From the NCBI GenBank assembly GCA_003558625.1, contig PWPP01000040.1, positions 1-31,229 of the forward strand: DNA of 31,229 nt. Reading direction: 5' to 3'. Position numbers and translations under genes: made by a program. Below, in pieces: positions 24,059 to 31,082 of the stretch. The stretch's first letter is position 1. Each line of letters opens with the position of its first letter. The notes beneath the pieces are model-generated. The model saw only the letters and a list, made by a program, of their open reading frames with translations. It was not told the DNA's origin and ran no database searches. This DNA comes from Syntrophomonas sp. Lineage in GTDB: Bacteria; Bacillota; Syntrophomonadia; Syntrophomonadales; Syntrophomonadaceae.

Positions 24059-24487
24059 TCAAGAGGCTAATTTCTTTTTGCCCCTTATATTAACCAAAAT
24101 GATAGTGCATAAGATTACCAATCCCAATCCCAGCAGAAACACCACCAGAGAAAATCCCATAGATAAGAACCACAACCCCAGATGGACTTCGCCCCAGGAT
24201 TTTCCCCGAAACATTTCCTGGGTTATGCGGGTAAAATAATAAAGTGCTGCCGGGGGCCATAAAAAAGAATATGCTGCGAGAGCCGCCAGGTAGACCTTTC
24301 GGGTCTTTTTTTGATCATGGCGGAAAAATACCAGCAAGACTAAACAGACGAGAAAAGTTCCCCCACCGGCAACCAGAATGTAGCGGAGGGGTTGGTGGGT
24401 CATAGCCCCGGCCAGCATAATAATCCCGGTTAGCAGTGCACTCATGAGCAGATATTTTAGAACCGGTTTTTCTAATATGGATATCAT
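24059..24487 (-). CDS. Small four-helix membrane protein of unknown function
   Basis: The 142-residue product has four hydrophobic segments (about 10-28, 37-55, 67-85 and 108-132), short charged loops (FRHDQKKTRK and RITQEMFRGKSWGE) and a basic C-terminus (RGKKKLAS). I do not recognise the family. ATG at 24487 is favoured by its spacing from GGAGG; one at 24496 is also in frame but only two bases after it. It is a single gene convergent with the TspO-like gene. Confidence 0.6.
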   Translation of the reverse strand: MISILEKPVLKYLLMSALLTGIIMLAGAMTHQPLRYILVAGGGTFLVCLVLLVFFRHDQKKTRKVYLAALAAYSFLWPPAALYYFTRITQEMFRGKSWGEVHLGLWFLSMGFSLVVFLLGLGLVILCTIILVNIRGKKKLAS

Positions 24488-24517
24488 TTGGACCATTACC
24501 TCCCAATCAAGACCCCG

Positions 24518-24542
24518 GGCCAGGGTGAACGGGCACCCGGCC
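24518..24542. repeat. REP-like imperfect palindrome upstream of the RAYT gene
   Basis: GGCC-A-GGGTG-AACGGG-CACCC-GGCC forms a 9-bp hairpin with one bulged A. It lies about 150 bases before the RAYT gene, and RAYT proteins act on such REP hairpins. No second copy was found in the window, and the usual GTAG-type foot is not seen, so this is tentative. Confidence 0.35.
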
Positions 24543-24693
24543 TGCGATACTTTATGCTATGGATCCGGTTTGCCGGGACTGCCGCCAATTCGCTCCCTCC
24601 GCCCTTGATCTTTGGTGTTGTATCGTTGCTATGAACATTGAAATCATCCATACTATGATTAGACTGCATACCCACTTCCGGGGAGAATGATTT

Positions 24694-25203
24694 ATGAGAA
24701 AAGAAGAAAAAAACCGCACCTTGGTGTTTGCAAACAGGTTCTACTACATTACCCTGTCTACCCGGAAAAATATACCTTTGTTTAACGAAACGTGGGTCTG
24801 CGATTTGTTCCTCCATATATTGATGTATAATAAGTATGCCCTGGATTATAAAGTGCACGGCTTTGTGATCCTACCGGATCAGGTGCATTTGATTCTTTAT
24901 AGTCCCCAGGTTCCTGTCGCCCAGGCTATCAAGAAAAATACCGCCAATTTTACACGGTATTACCAAAAAATAAGCGGTCAGTCTCAATTCACCCCCTGGG
25001 ATCCTGATTTCACCATGGTTCCCATAGAAAATGCCGACTTTTATAAAAAAGTCAGGGCTTATGTGCACCATACTCCGGTTCGGAAAAATCTGGTTGCAAC
25101 AGCCGGTTCTTTCCATTATTCCAGTTATCGCTTCTATGAAGGGGAGCGGGCGGACTTCATGCTTCTGCTGGATGCCTTTAGCGATGAAGCATGTTCCCCA
25201 TGA
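24694..25203 (+). CDS. REP-associated tyrosine transposase (RAYT)-like protein with altered HUH motif
   Basis: The 169-residue protein matches the Y1/TnpA_REP family: ANRFYYITLSTRKNIPLF at the start, YKVHGFVILPDQVHLILYS where relatives have VMPNHVHLLL, and FYKKVRAYVHHTPVRKNLV with the catalytic-type Tyr123, then HYSSYRFYEG. The metal-binding HUH pair is changed: the first histidine is Gln63 (CAG at 24880-24882), leaving QVH65. That may remove or lower cleavage activity, and suggests a domesticated or decaying copy. GGGGAG lies about 9 bases before the ATG. It is not flanked by IS ends. Confidence 0.78.
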   Translation: MRKEEKNRTLVFANRFYYITLSTRKNIPLFNETWVCDLFLHILMYNKYALDYKVHGFVILPDQVHLILYSPQVPVAQAIKKNTANFTRYYQKISGQSQFTPWDPDFTMVPIENADFYKKVRAYVHHTPVRKNLVATAGSFHYSSYRFYEGERADFMLLLDAFSDEACSP

Positions 25204-25264
25204 TTTTTTTCTTATCAAACCCAAGCAGGCCCTGGATAATCCACCTCCGGGCTGCTCATCCGTC

Positions 25265-25678
25265 TTACGGAAATAATTTGCGGTGTTCCACTTTGATACA
25301 TCTGCCCTGGATTAATTTTATTTTCTGGTCAACCGCAGCGGTTACTGCCTCCTCCGGACATTCAATGCCGGGCTGAATCCAGACCGCAGGAATATCTTTT
25401 TCCTGTGCCTGGCGAATGACTTCCAGTAAATCGTGATTTTTTCTGAAGATGCATACCAAATCCACCGCTTCCGGTACCTCTTTTACCTCATCATAGGCTT
25501 TTTGCCCCAGGGCTTCGCGGATCTTTGGATTGACGGGTACGATGTTATACCCTTTGTTGAGTAGATACTGTCCGATGAGGTTGCTGGTACGATGGGATTT
25601 GTCGGAAAGCCCCAGGATCGCAATAGTTTTGCTCTGGCTTAGCAGATCTTTTTTCACCTTTTCCACATCATTAGTCAT
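25265..25678 (-). CDS. CoA-binding domain protein (YccU-like)
   Basis: The 137-residue protein has the Rossmann-type CoA_binding_2 fold, with TIAILGLSDKSHRTSNLIGQYLLNKGY as the nucleotide loop, IVPVNPK, VDLVCIFRKNHDLLEVI and VWIQPGI, all as in YccU. These proteins bind CoA; what they regulate is not known. The ATG at 25678 is preferred because GAGGGG lies 9 bases upstream; an ATG at 25687 abuts it. It converges on the RAYT gene. Confidence 0.88.
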   Translation of the reverse strand: MTNDVEKVKKDLLSQSKTIAILGLSDKSHRTSNLIGQYLLNKGYNIVPVNPKIREALGQKAYDEVKEVPEAVDLVCIFRKNHDLLEVIRQAQEKDIPAVWIQPGIECPEEAVTAAVDQKIKLIQGRCIKVEHRKLFP

Positions 25679-25783
25679 AAGGATCATCCCCTCTATGCAA
25701 ACATTTTGATTATTCCCCTAATAATATCCTAGACTAAACACGCCGGATAGACAATAATGCTTTTTTCGGGTTATCCAAGGTCC

Positions 25784-27073
25784 TCATGAAGATGTTTCCT
25801 CCGGGGGCAAAGCCCTTTGTATCAATCGTTCCAGGTAGACGGATTTAAGCTGCCTGCTGGCCATGGCTCGTTTCAGCAGGGGCATCTTCAAGATTGCTGA
25901 TAACAGTGCTGCCATCCCCCGGTGGGTCAGATAGGCCGGATTATCGAATATCAAATGAGGCAGCTTGCCCCTCTCAATCGCCATTAAAACAATTCTATGC
26001 ACGGAATTAACCGGGGTAATGATCCTTTCCCCCCGGTATTGTAAAAGGATAGAGCTACAGGGACATATCCTGGCACAAACTCCACATCCCAGACATATAT
26101 CCTCGTCAAAACAGACCGTATTATCGGTTTTGTCGCCATTTTCCACCATGCTGATAGCACCGATGGGACAAGTCCGAACACACAGTTCACAGCTGCTGCA
26201 GGGATTTTCACCGATAACCGGGATATAGTTGGTGGTATGTACCGGTTGTAGAATCCCGTATTTGCGCGCTGCTACCAAAGCTTCACAGCAGCACCCGCAG
26301 CAATGACAGATGAAACTGACCCCTTCCCGCACATTTTCTCCACACTGGACCAGGTTATGTTCCCAGGCCTTGTGTAATAGTTCCAACCCCTCAACCGCCT
26401 CCGCCGGGCGGGCATAATCCCGTCTGATAAGAGCTGCCGCCGTTTGATTAAAGGTCATGCATATATCCATGGGAGCAGAACAGGCCTGGCCCAAATGCTG
26501 GTTTTTATGGCGGCAATAGCACATGCTGATCCCTATATGAGTTGCACTTTCTATATAATAACTGGCCCTCTCGTAATCCAGGATATGAATGGCTTGCTCG
26601 CTGCTTAATACCCCTTCCTGGACAAAGGTCCGACCCAGACGGGTTTCGCCCCCAAAAAACAGGTCTTTGATAAAGTCTTCTTCTACCTGTAAATACTGGT
26701 GGTATAATTGGCTTAACAGTTTTTGATCCAAGTCGGCCCGGACCCGCATTAAGGCAAATTCAAAAAACCCGGCCATCGGCGGAGGAAGCATATATTGTTT
26801 TATCCCCCGGTGTTCCAGATCCAAAAGCAGGGCACGATCAGCCAGTTTTTCCAGGACAGAATCGGCATGGGATATGCTGCATTTCCATATATGAGCAGCC
26901 TTTTCGGCTGTGAAGGGCTTAATGGGTAATTGGGATACCAGCCGGGCTTCCTTTTCCTCAAACAACATTCTCAGGATTTTAAAAAGGGTTTCTGACCCGG
27001 GAGCACCCTGGGGAAAACGGTCTAATCTTTCTGCTAACTGTTTATAGGCGGATTTGGCGGTATAATGTGACAT
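25784..27073 (-). CDS. Large cysteine-rich 4Fe-4S protein with winged-helix-like N-terminus
   Basis: The 429-residue protein has an N-terminal region of about 100 residues with a winged-helix look (FTAEKAAHIWKCSISHADSVLEKLADRAL), then a cysteine-rich middle (CYCRHKNQHLGQAC at 185-198, Cys205, and CHCCGCCC at 256-263) and a C-terminal ferredoxin with two clusters, Cys292/295/298/302 and Cys327/330/333/337. Such proteins are common in strict anaerobes and sulfate reducers, where an electron-transfer or redox-sensing role is suspected but not shown. The ATG at 27073 has only a weak AAGAGAG ribosome site. Its 5' leader holds a small nested hairpin at 27087-27119. Confidence 0.75.
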   Translation of the reverse strand: MSHYTAKSAYKQLAERLDRFPQGAPGSETLFKILRMLFEEKEARLVSQLPIKPFTAEKAAHIWKCSISHADSVLEKLADRALLLDLEHRGIKQYMLPPPMAGFFEFALMRVRADLDQKLLSQLYHQYLQVEEDFIKDLFFGGETRLGRTFVQEGVLSSEQAIHILDYERASYYIESATHIGISMCYCRHKNQHLGQACSAPMDICMTFNQTAAALIRRDYARPAEAVEGLELLHKAWEHNLVQCGENVREGVSFICHCCGCCCEALVAARKYGILQPVHTTNYIPVIGENPCSSCELCVRTCPIGAISMVENGDKTDNTVCFDEDICLGCGVCARICPCSSILLQYRGERIITPVNSVHRIVLMAIERGKLPHLIFDNPAYLTHRGMAALLSAILKMPLLKRAMASRQLKSVYLERLIQRALPPEETSS

Positions 27074-27207
27074 AATACTCTCTTTTCCGGTCTTTAAGCC
27101 TGGAGCTTTCGTTTGCCGGTCCGGGGAATAGCGTATGCACTTTAAGGTGATAGCACTTCCAGATCATCCCCCGGGCTGGGACCTTACTTACTATTATAAA
27201 AGGAAAA

Positions 27208-27240
27208 TGAAAAAAGGCCAGGTTTTTAACCTGCCGCCTT
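27208..27240 (-). terminator. Strong rho-independent terminator
   Basis: On the minus strand AAGGC and CAGGTT-type arms form a stem (AACCTG 27228-27233 with CAGGTT 27219-27224, extended by GCCTT/AAGGC across a two-base bulge), loop of three, then TTTTTTCATTTTCC. It would end the SLH-protein transcript or the candidate small RNA. Confidence 0.8.
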
Positions 27241-27311
27241 CGAAAATGATGGTCTCCTTTTAGAATAACAACAGGAGATCAATAGCTTTTTGACATTCTT
27301 CCCAAAAATGT
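27208..27311 (-). ncRNA. Candidate small RNA upstream of the Fe-S gene
   Basis: On the minus strand TATAAT (27323-27318) would start an RNA near 27311. It contains one hairpin (arms 27280-27273 and 27258-27251) and ends at a perfect intrinsic terminator (27240-27214 followed by TTTTTT), a length near 100 bases. Directly upstream are two 11-base direct repeats, GGTCTGTTTAT at 27333-27323 and 27352-27342, like a paired regulator site. The -35 is weak (TTTATG). The only reading frame has five codons. It might instead be the 3' end of the SLH mRNA. Confidence 0.4.
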
Positions 27312-27487
27312 TCTTTTATTATATAAACAGACCGCTATTACATAAACAGACCACAGCCGACCCATTCCCGGGTTGCGGCCGCAGTCTGCATGATGATTCA
27401 TCCGGAGTTAATGACCGGTTATACCTATCGGCGCTTCAATATGGGGATGGTTTCCCAATGCACCGGCATTCTACCTGCACCGCCGGT

Positions 27488-28462
27488 TTAGCCACTGATG
27501 ACCTGGCTGGTGCTGATTTCAATTTCCATGACACTGCCCGCAGGTATCGCAATTAATTCATAAGGATAGGTAATGACCATAATTACAGCATCCCCGGGGT
27601 TCGGGTATTGATACTGCGCCTTTACCCGGTAAATATCATCCTGATCCCGCCAGGCATTATGGATAACAATCGAGTACCCTCCGGTGGGTTTTTCCCCCAT
27701 GGCCAGCATATAAACATCGAAGGCCCCGAACTGCTGCTGGTGAATCCCCTCTACCATCTTGTTTTCCTGGGCCCAGGCCTGTATCTCTGCACTCATGTTT
27801 TCGGTGCCGATCTTCATCTCTTCCGTCACCCCTGCAATCATGGCCGCAGTGCGTTCCAACACGCAGGCCAGTTCAGCCCGGGTAATGGATGCTGATGGCT
27901 TAAACCGGTTATCATGCCCCTGCATGATACCGGCATTAAAGACAAAGGCAATCGCAATTTTTCCTGCTTGATCCACCTCATTCCAATCCTCATATTGTGG
28001 CCATATCTGGGTGGTAAAAACCGGTATTTCCAAGGCTTTTACCCCCTGGTCTATGGCCCGGGCCACTTCCAGCCTGGTTACCGGGCGCTCAGGGGTGAAA
28101 AGATCATCCGTGGGGAAAATTCCGTATGCTGCCATTATACGTGCTGCTTCCCCATACCAGGCATTCGCCCCCGCCGATTTACTTTTATCCTCTGCCAGCG
28201 GCTCCAAGCCAAAAACCCTGGTTAATGCCACCACCAGCTGGGCCTGGGTGACATTTTCCCGGGGAGCAAACAGGATTTGCCCCGCTTCATCTGTCCCGAT
28301 CCCCTGCATAATTCCCCGAACATACACCTGTTGTATTTCCTCCTGCGCCCAGTGGCCGGATACATCAGCAATGGTGGGAATCTCAGCAGCAGCCGGTACC
28401 ACTACCACCGCGGATACCAATAACAGAGCGATAATACTTAATGCGACCATTCTCTTTCCCAT
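27488..28462 (-). CDS. S-layer homology (SLH) surface protein with C-terminal PrcB-like domain
   Basis: The 324-residue protein has a signal peptide (MGKRMVALSIIALLLVSAVV with VPAAAE as cleavage site), three SLH repeats at about 30-90, 95-150 and 155-215 (VSGHWAQEEIQQVYVRGIMQG and TRLEVARAIDQG are typical), and a C-terminal domain of the PrcB type at about 245-320, with GEKPTGGYSIVI and YPNPGDAVIMVITYPY. SLH modules attach to cell-wall secondary polymers; PrcB domains are linked to surface protease complexes. It carries no LPxTG motif, so the sortase nearby is not its anchor. The start has AGGAGGT upstream. Confidence 0.88.
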   Translation of the reverse strand: MGKRMVALSIIALLLVSAVVVVPAAAEIPTIADVSGHWAQEEIQQVYVRGIMQGIGTDEAGQILFAPRENVTQAQLVVALTRVFGLEPLAEDKSKSAGANAWYGEAARIMAAYGIFPTDDLFTPERPVTRLEVARAIDQGVKALEIPVFTTQIWPQYEDWNEVDQAGKIAIAFVFNAGIMQGHDNRFKPSASITRAELACVLERTAAMIAGVTEEMKIGTENMSAEIQAWAQENKMVEGIHQQQFGAFDVYMLAMGEKPTGGYSIVIHNAWRDQDDIYRVKAQYQYPNPGDAVIMVITYPYELIAIPAGSVMEIEISTSQVISG

Positions 28463-28669
28463 ATATTTTACCTCCTGTCTCTTTTCTTATCATACGTTTA
28501 TGGTGGTCGCTTTCTTTCAAATTCGGATACATGCCAAAGGAAAGCGATGGTGCTAAAAGGCCTGTCATCTCTGAAAATGAAATATAAAAAAACTCTTCCC
28601 TCATTTCTTGCCGATACATTAAAATCAAAGTAAGCATATTGCCCTCAGGCAGAAAAAGAGGTGATGTAG

Positions 28670-29089
28670 ATGGCGGCTTTTTGGCTATTAAAGACCGAGC
28701 CCGGGGATTATTCCTGGGAAGATCTTCAGCAGCAGGGAGAAACGTTTTGGGATGGGGTGAAATCTCCCGGAGCCCAAAAAAATATCCGCTCCATCCAACC
28801 GGGTGATTTGGCCTTTATTTATCATACCGGAAAATTTCGGAGCCTGGTGGGTATCGCCCGGATAACCAGCCGGCCTTACACCATGGAGAACAGTTCAACC
28901 CCAGGCTTCGATCTGGTCCCCCTTAACTCCCTTCCCCGGGTGATAACCCTGCGGGAAATAAAGAACCGCGGCGTCTTCCCGGATTGGGATTTAATACGAC
29001 TGCCCCGGCTTTCCGTAGTACCGGTCAGCCCGGAGCAGTGGGATGCCATCATAACCTGGAGCAGGGAGTCCCCCATAGAGCATGAATAA
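28670..29089 (+). CDS. EVE-domain protein
   Basis: The 139-residue protein is an EVE domain, a PUA-like fold thought to bind modified bases in nucleic acid. Typical strings are FWLLKTEPGDYSWEDL, FWDGVKSPGAQKNIRSIQPGDLAFIYHT and VGIARITSRPY. Such proteins are common near restriction and defence genes, but stand-alone copies are widespread. AAGAGGTG lies about 8 bases before the ATG. It ends 72 bases before the nucleotidyltransferase gene, which has its own promoter at 29107-29135. Confidence 0.88.
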   Translation: MAAFWLLKTEPGDYSWEDLQQQGETFWDGVKSPGAQKNIRSIQPGDLAFIYHTGKFRSLVGIARITSRPYTMENSSTPGFDLVPLNSLPRVITLREIKNRGVFPDWDLIRLPRLSVVPVSPEQWDAIITWSRESPIEHE

Positions 29090-29106
29090 TTCCTGCTGCC
29101 ATTTCA

Positions 29107-29135
29107 TTGCCCCCATACATGGATTACACTATAAT
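29107..29135 (+). promoter_or_regulatory. Promoter of the nucleotidyltransferase/HTH/phosphoesterase unit
   Basis: TTGCCC (29107-29112), 17 bases and TATAAT (29130-29135) form a good housekeeping promoter in the gap after the EVE gene. The start point would be near 29142, giving a leader of about 20 bases. Confidence 0.6.
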
Positions 29136-29160
29136 AAAAGCATGAAGGGGGTGTGGGATT

Positions 29161-29685
29161 TTGTTGAAATTTTCTCCCAGCGGGCTGCTTCCACCCGGAG
29201 ACCATAACATCACCCTGGCCCAATTAAAGGAAGCGATAAAAGAAGGTCCCGGGCGGGGACAATCCTGGGATGCGGCCTGGCGATTAAAACTGCTGAGTGA
29301 ATTTGAAAAACGCTATCATCAACTGCTGGAAGCAGGCATATCCGAAGTATATGTTGATGGATCCTTTGCCACGGATAAGCCTCGCCCCAATGATATCGAC
29401 GCCTATTTTGTAGTGCCCCGGAAACTGTGGTTGGGTGGTTTGGAAGAAAAACTACGGGCACTGGATCCTGAATTCTGGTGTTTTGAGACCGTTAATGTCG
29501 GGGACGGTAAAGTAGGTTATCCGATGTCCATCCGGTTTAATATTGAGATTTTTCCTGTATACATGGAACATACACCGGAACACTGTGACTGTGATGAACT
29601 GATAGATCCCAAAATCGATTTTTTCAGAACGGATAAGTATTCCCATAAACCTAAAGGGATCATAAGAATTATTACGGAGGACTGA
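29161..29685 (+). CDS. Nucleotidyltransferase-fold protein (DUF6932-like), putative toxin or modifier
   Basis: The 174-residue product has the nucleotidyltransferase signature GSFATDKPRPNDIDAYF (about 68-84), that is G-S followed by the D-x-D pair Asp80/Asp82, and a third acidic element in the later MSIRFNIEIFPVYM strand. It resembles the family labelled DUF6932, often next to HTH genes, but I recognise it only by motif and layout. A TTG at 29161 starts it, with GAAGGGGGTG upstream. The HTH gene follows 3 bases after the stop. Minimal nucleotidyltransferases are known as toxins or antitoxins that modify tRNA or a partner protein; which applies is unknown. Confidence 0.65.
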   Translation: MLKFSPSGLLPPGDHNITLAQLKEAIKEGPGRGQSWDAAWRLKLLSEFEKRYHQLLEAGISEVYVDGSFATDKPRPNDIDAYFVVPRKLWLGGLEEKLRALDPEFWCFETVNVGDGKVGYPMSIRFNIEIFPVYMEHTPEHCDCDELIDPKIDFFRTDKYSHKPKGIIRIITED

Positions 29686-29688
29686 TCT

Positions 29689-30198
29689 ATGATAAAAAAT
29701 CAGGAAGAATACAATGTCTGCAAAATAAAATGCTCCCAGGGCAGAGAAAAAATGGAGGCCCAGCTGCTGAAAATGCGGGAAAGAGGATATGGGGAGACAG
29801 AGATTTCCAGGATCCTCTGTGGTACCGAAAGGCTGGTAGAAAAAAACCGAAATGACATAATGGTATATGAACGACTGCAAAAAAAAGATTTGACCGTTTT
29901 ACATGAATTGCCCCTGAATAAGCAGCTGATTGCCCTGCGGATTTACTTGGATATTTCTCAGGCGCAGCTGGCCCAATCCCTGGGGATTCCCGAGGAACAA
30001 CTGGCCCGGGATGAGCAACATGATTACTGCGGTATAACCATGGAAAGGTACCTGCAGATCCTCCGGGTTTTGGGCATACACCTGATACCCAGTTATGTTA
30101 CCGGGGATATGGAGGCTACCCGTACTATCGCCGACAGGCTCCTGCAGAAGTCAAAGGAGTCCGGGAACGGTTGGCTGGTCGGGGGAATACAGACCTAA
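29689..30198 (+). CDS. Helix-turn-helix protein paired with the nucleotidyltransferase
   Basis: The 169-residue product has a charged helical N-terminal half (MIKNQEEYNVCKIKCSQGRE and onward, about 1-60) and an XRE-like helix-turn-helix at about 85-125 (RIYLDISQAQLAQSLGIPEE and GITMERYLQILRVLGI). This two-part design is common for antitoxin-type regulators encoded beside an enzyme. ACGGAGG lies 8 bases before the ATG. It starts 3 bases after the nucleotidyltransferase stop, so the two are surely co-transcribed. It may repress the promoter at 29107-29135. Confidence 0.7.
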   Translation: MIKNQEEYNVCKIKCSQGREKMEAQLLKMRERGYGETEISRILCGTERLVEKNRNDIMVYERLQKKDLTVLHELPLNKQLIALRIYLDISQAQLAQSLGIPEEQLARDEQHDYCGITMERYLQILRVLGIHLIPSYVTGDMEATRTIADRLLQKSKESGNGWLVGGIQT

Positions 30199-30228
30199 CA
30201 AAAGATTGAACCTCCGGAAAGGATATAC

Positions 30229-30951
30229 ATGCGCGCATTACAGAATTCCAAAATCTTGGTATTAGGCGACTTGCACGGCAATTTCAGCAAGTTAAATGCC
30301 TTGATCGCAAAAGAAAAACCGTCCCTGATCCTGCAGTGCGGGGACTTCGGATATTGGCCCCACTTTGATCACCAGGCCCTCTCCTGCATTGACACGGAAA
30401 ATACCACCATTTATTTCTGTGAAGGAAACAATGATGATATCCGGGAACTCCTGGTTCAATGCGGGGGGAAACCGGAAGCCACCCCGGTCCACCCCGGCAT
30501 CTATTATATGCCCCGGGGCAGTGTGCTGCAGCTAGATGACGGTCGCAGGGTCATGTTCGTGGGGGGAGCACTTTCCGTAGACCGTTTCCGGCGCCATAAA
30601 GGTCTGGACTGGTTTCCTGAAGAAATCCTGTTGGCGGAAGACCTGCGCCTCCTACCCGATGAGAACATGGATATTATCATATCCCACACCTGCCCCCTGG
30701 AATTTGATATGGAAAAATACTTGCGCTATTGTTCCAATGACATTGATCCTTCCCGCCAGGTATTGTCAGAGGTGCTGCAAAAATATAGGCCGGATCTTTG
30801 GTATTTTGGCCACTTCCATATCCAGGCCGGTGATTGTTATGACAACACCAACTGGTTTGCCCTGAGCTGGTACAAGGAATATCCGGGCTGGTTTAAACTG
30901 CTGCCCCCAGCCCCGGACGAATCCACTTCACTAAATGGGGTCAGGCCTTGA
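30229..30951 (+). CDS. Metallophosphoesterase
   Basis: The 240-residue protein has the calcineurin-type metal-site blocks: GDLHG (13-17), GD (38-39), GN-ND (66-69), a later ISHTCP with its histidine and GHFHIQ. Short proteins of this type hydrolyse phosphodiester bonds of nucleotides or small molecules. GGAAAGGAT lies about 5 bases before the ATG and the HTH gene ends 30 bases upstream, so it can be the third gene of that unit. Its substrate is unknown; removal of a group added by the nucleotidyltransferase is an untested idea. Confidence 0.85.
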   Translation: MRALQNSKILVLGDLHGNFSKLNALIAKEKPSLILQCGDFGYWPHFDHQALSCIDTENTTIYFCEGNNDDIRELLVQCGGKPEATPVHPGIYYMPRGSVLQLDDGRRVMFVGGALSVDRFRRHKGLDWFPEEILLAEDLRLLPDENMDIIISHTCPLEFDMEKYLRYCSNDIDPSRQVLSEVLQKYRPDLWYFGHFHIQAGDCYDNTNWFALSWYKEYPGWFKLLPPAPDESTSLNGVRP

Positions 30952-31008
30952 ACTTCACTTTTCACCTTCTGTCGCCAGCCTTAGGTTAATCCCTATGTAT
31001 AACCACCC

Positions 31009-31057
31009 GTAAAAAACGCCCGGGCCGGCCCAACCGTTAGCAACCGACGTTTTTTAC
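31009..31057. terminator. Bidirectional terminator between converging genes
   Basis: GTAAAAAACG (31009-31018) and CGTTTTTTAC (31048-31057) are exact complements flanking a 29-base GC-rich loop with its own palindrome GGGCCGGCCC. Both strands end in T runs. It lies between the phosphoesterase gene and the nitroreductase-like gene. Confidence 0.7.
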
Positions 31058-31082
31058 TTCCATCCCGGGGCTCCAAGACCCG

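Larger units (their letters stand above)
27074..27487. other. Long gene-free region between Fe-S and SLH genes
   Basis: This 414-base stretch has no supported coding frame. On the minus strand it holds a nested hairpin in the leader of the Fe-S gene (27087-27119), a strong terminator (27208-27240), a second hairpin (27251-27280), a TATAAT (27323-27318) and two copies of GGTCTGTTTAT. A small RNA could lie between the -10 and the terminator. The part 27353-27487 shows nothing I can name. Confidence 0.5.

Noticed and set aside
24496..24858. Minus-strand frame of 120 residues over the RAYT 5' region
   Set aside because: It has no ribosome site or family match and is antisense to the better-supported RAYT gene.
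27087..27180. Possible c-di-GMP (GEMM) riboswitch in the Fe-S gene leader
   Set aside because: A GCAAACGAAAG-like string is present, but the other conserved GEMM blocks are missing.
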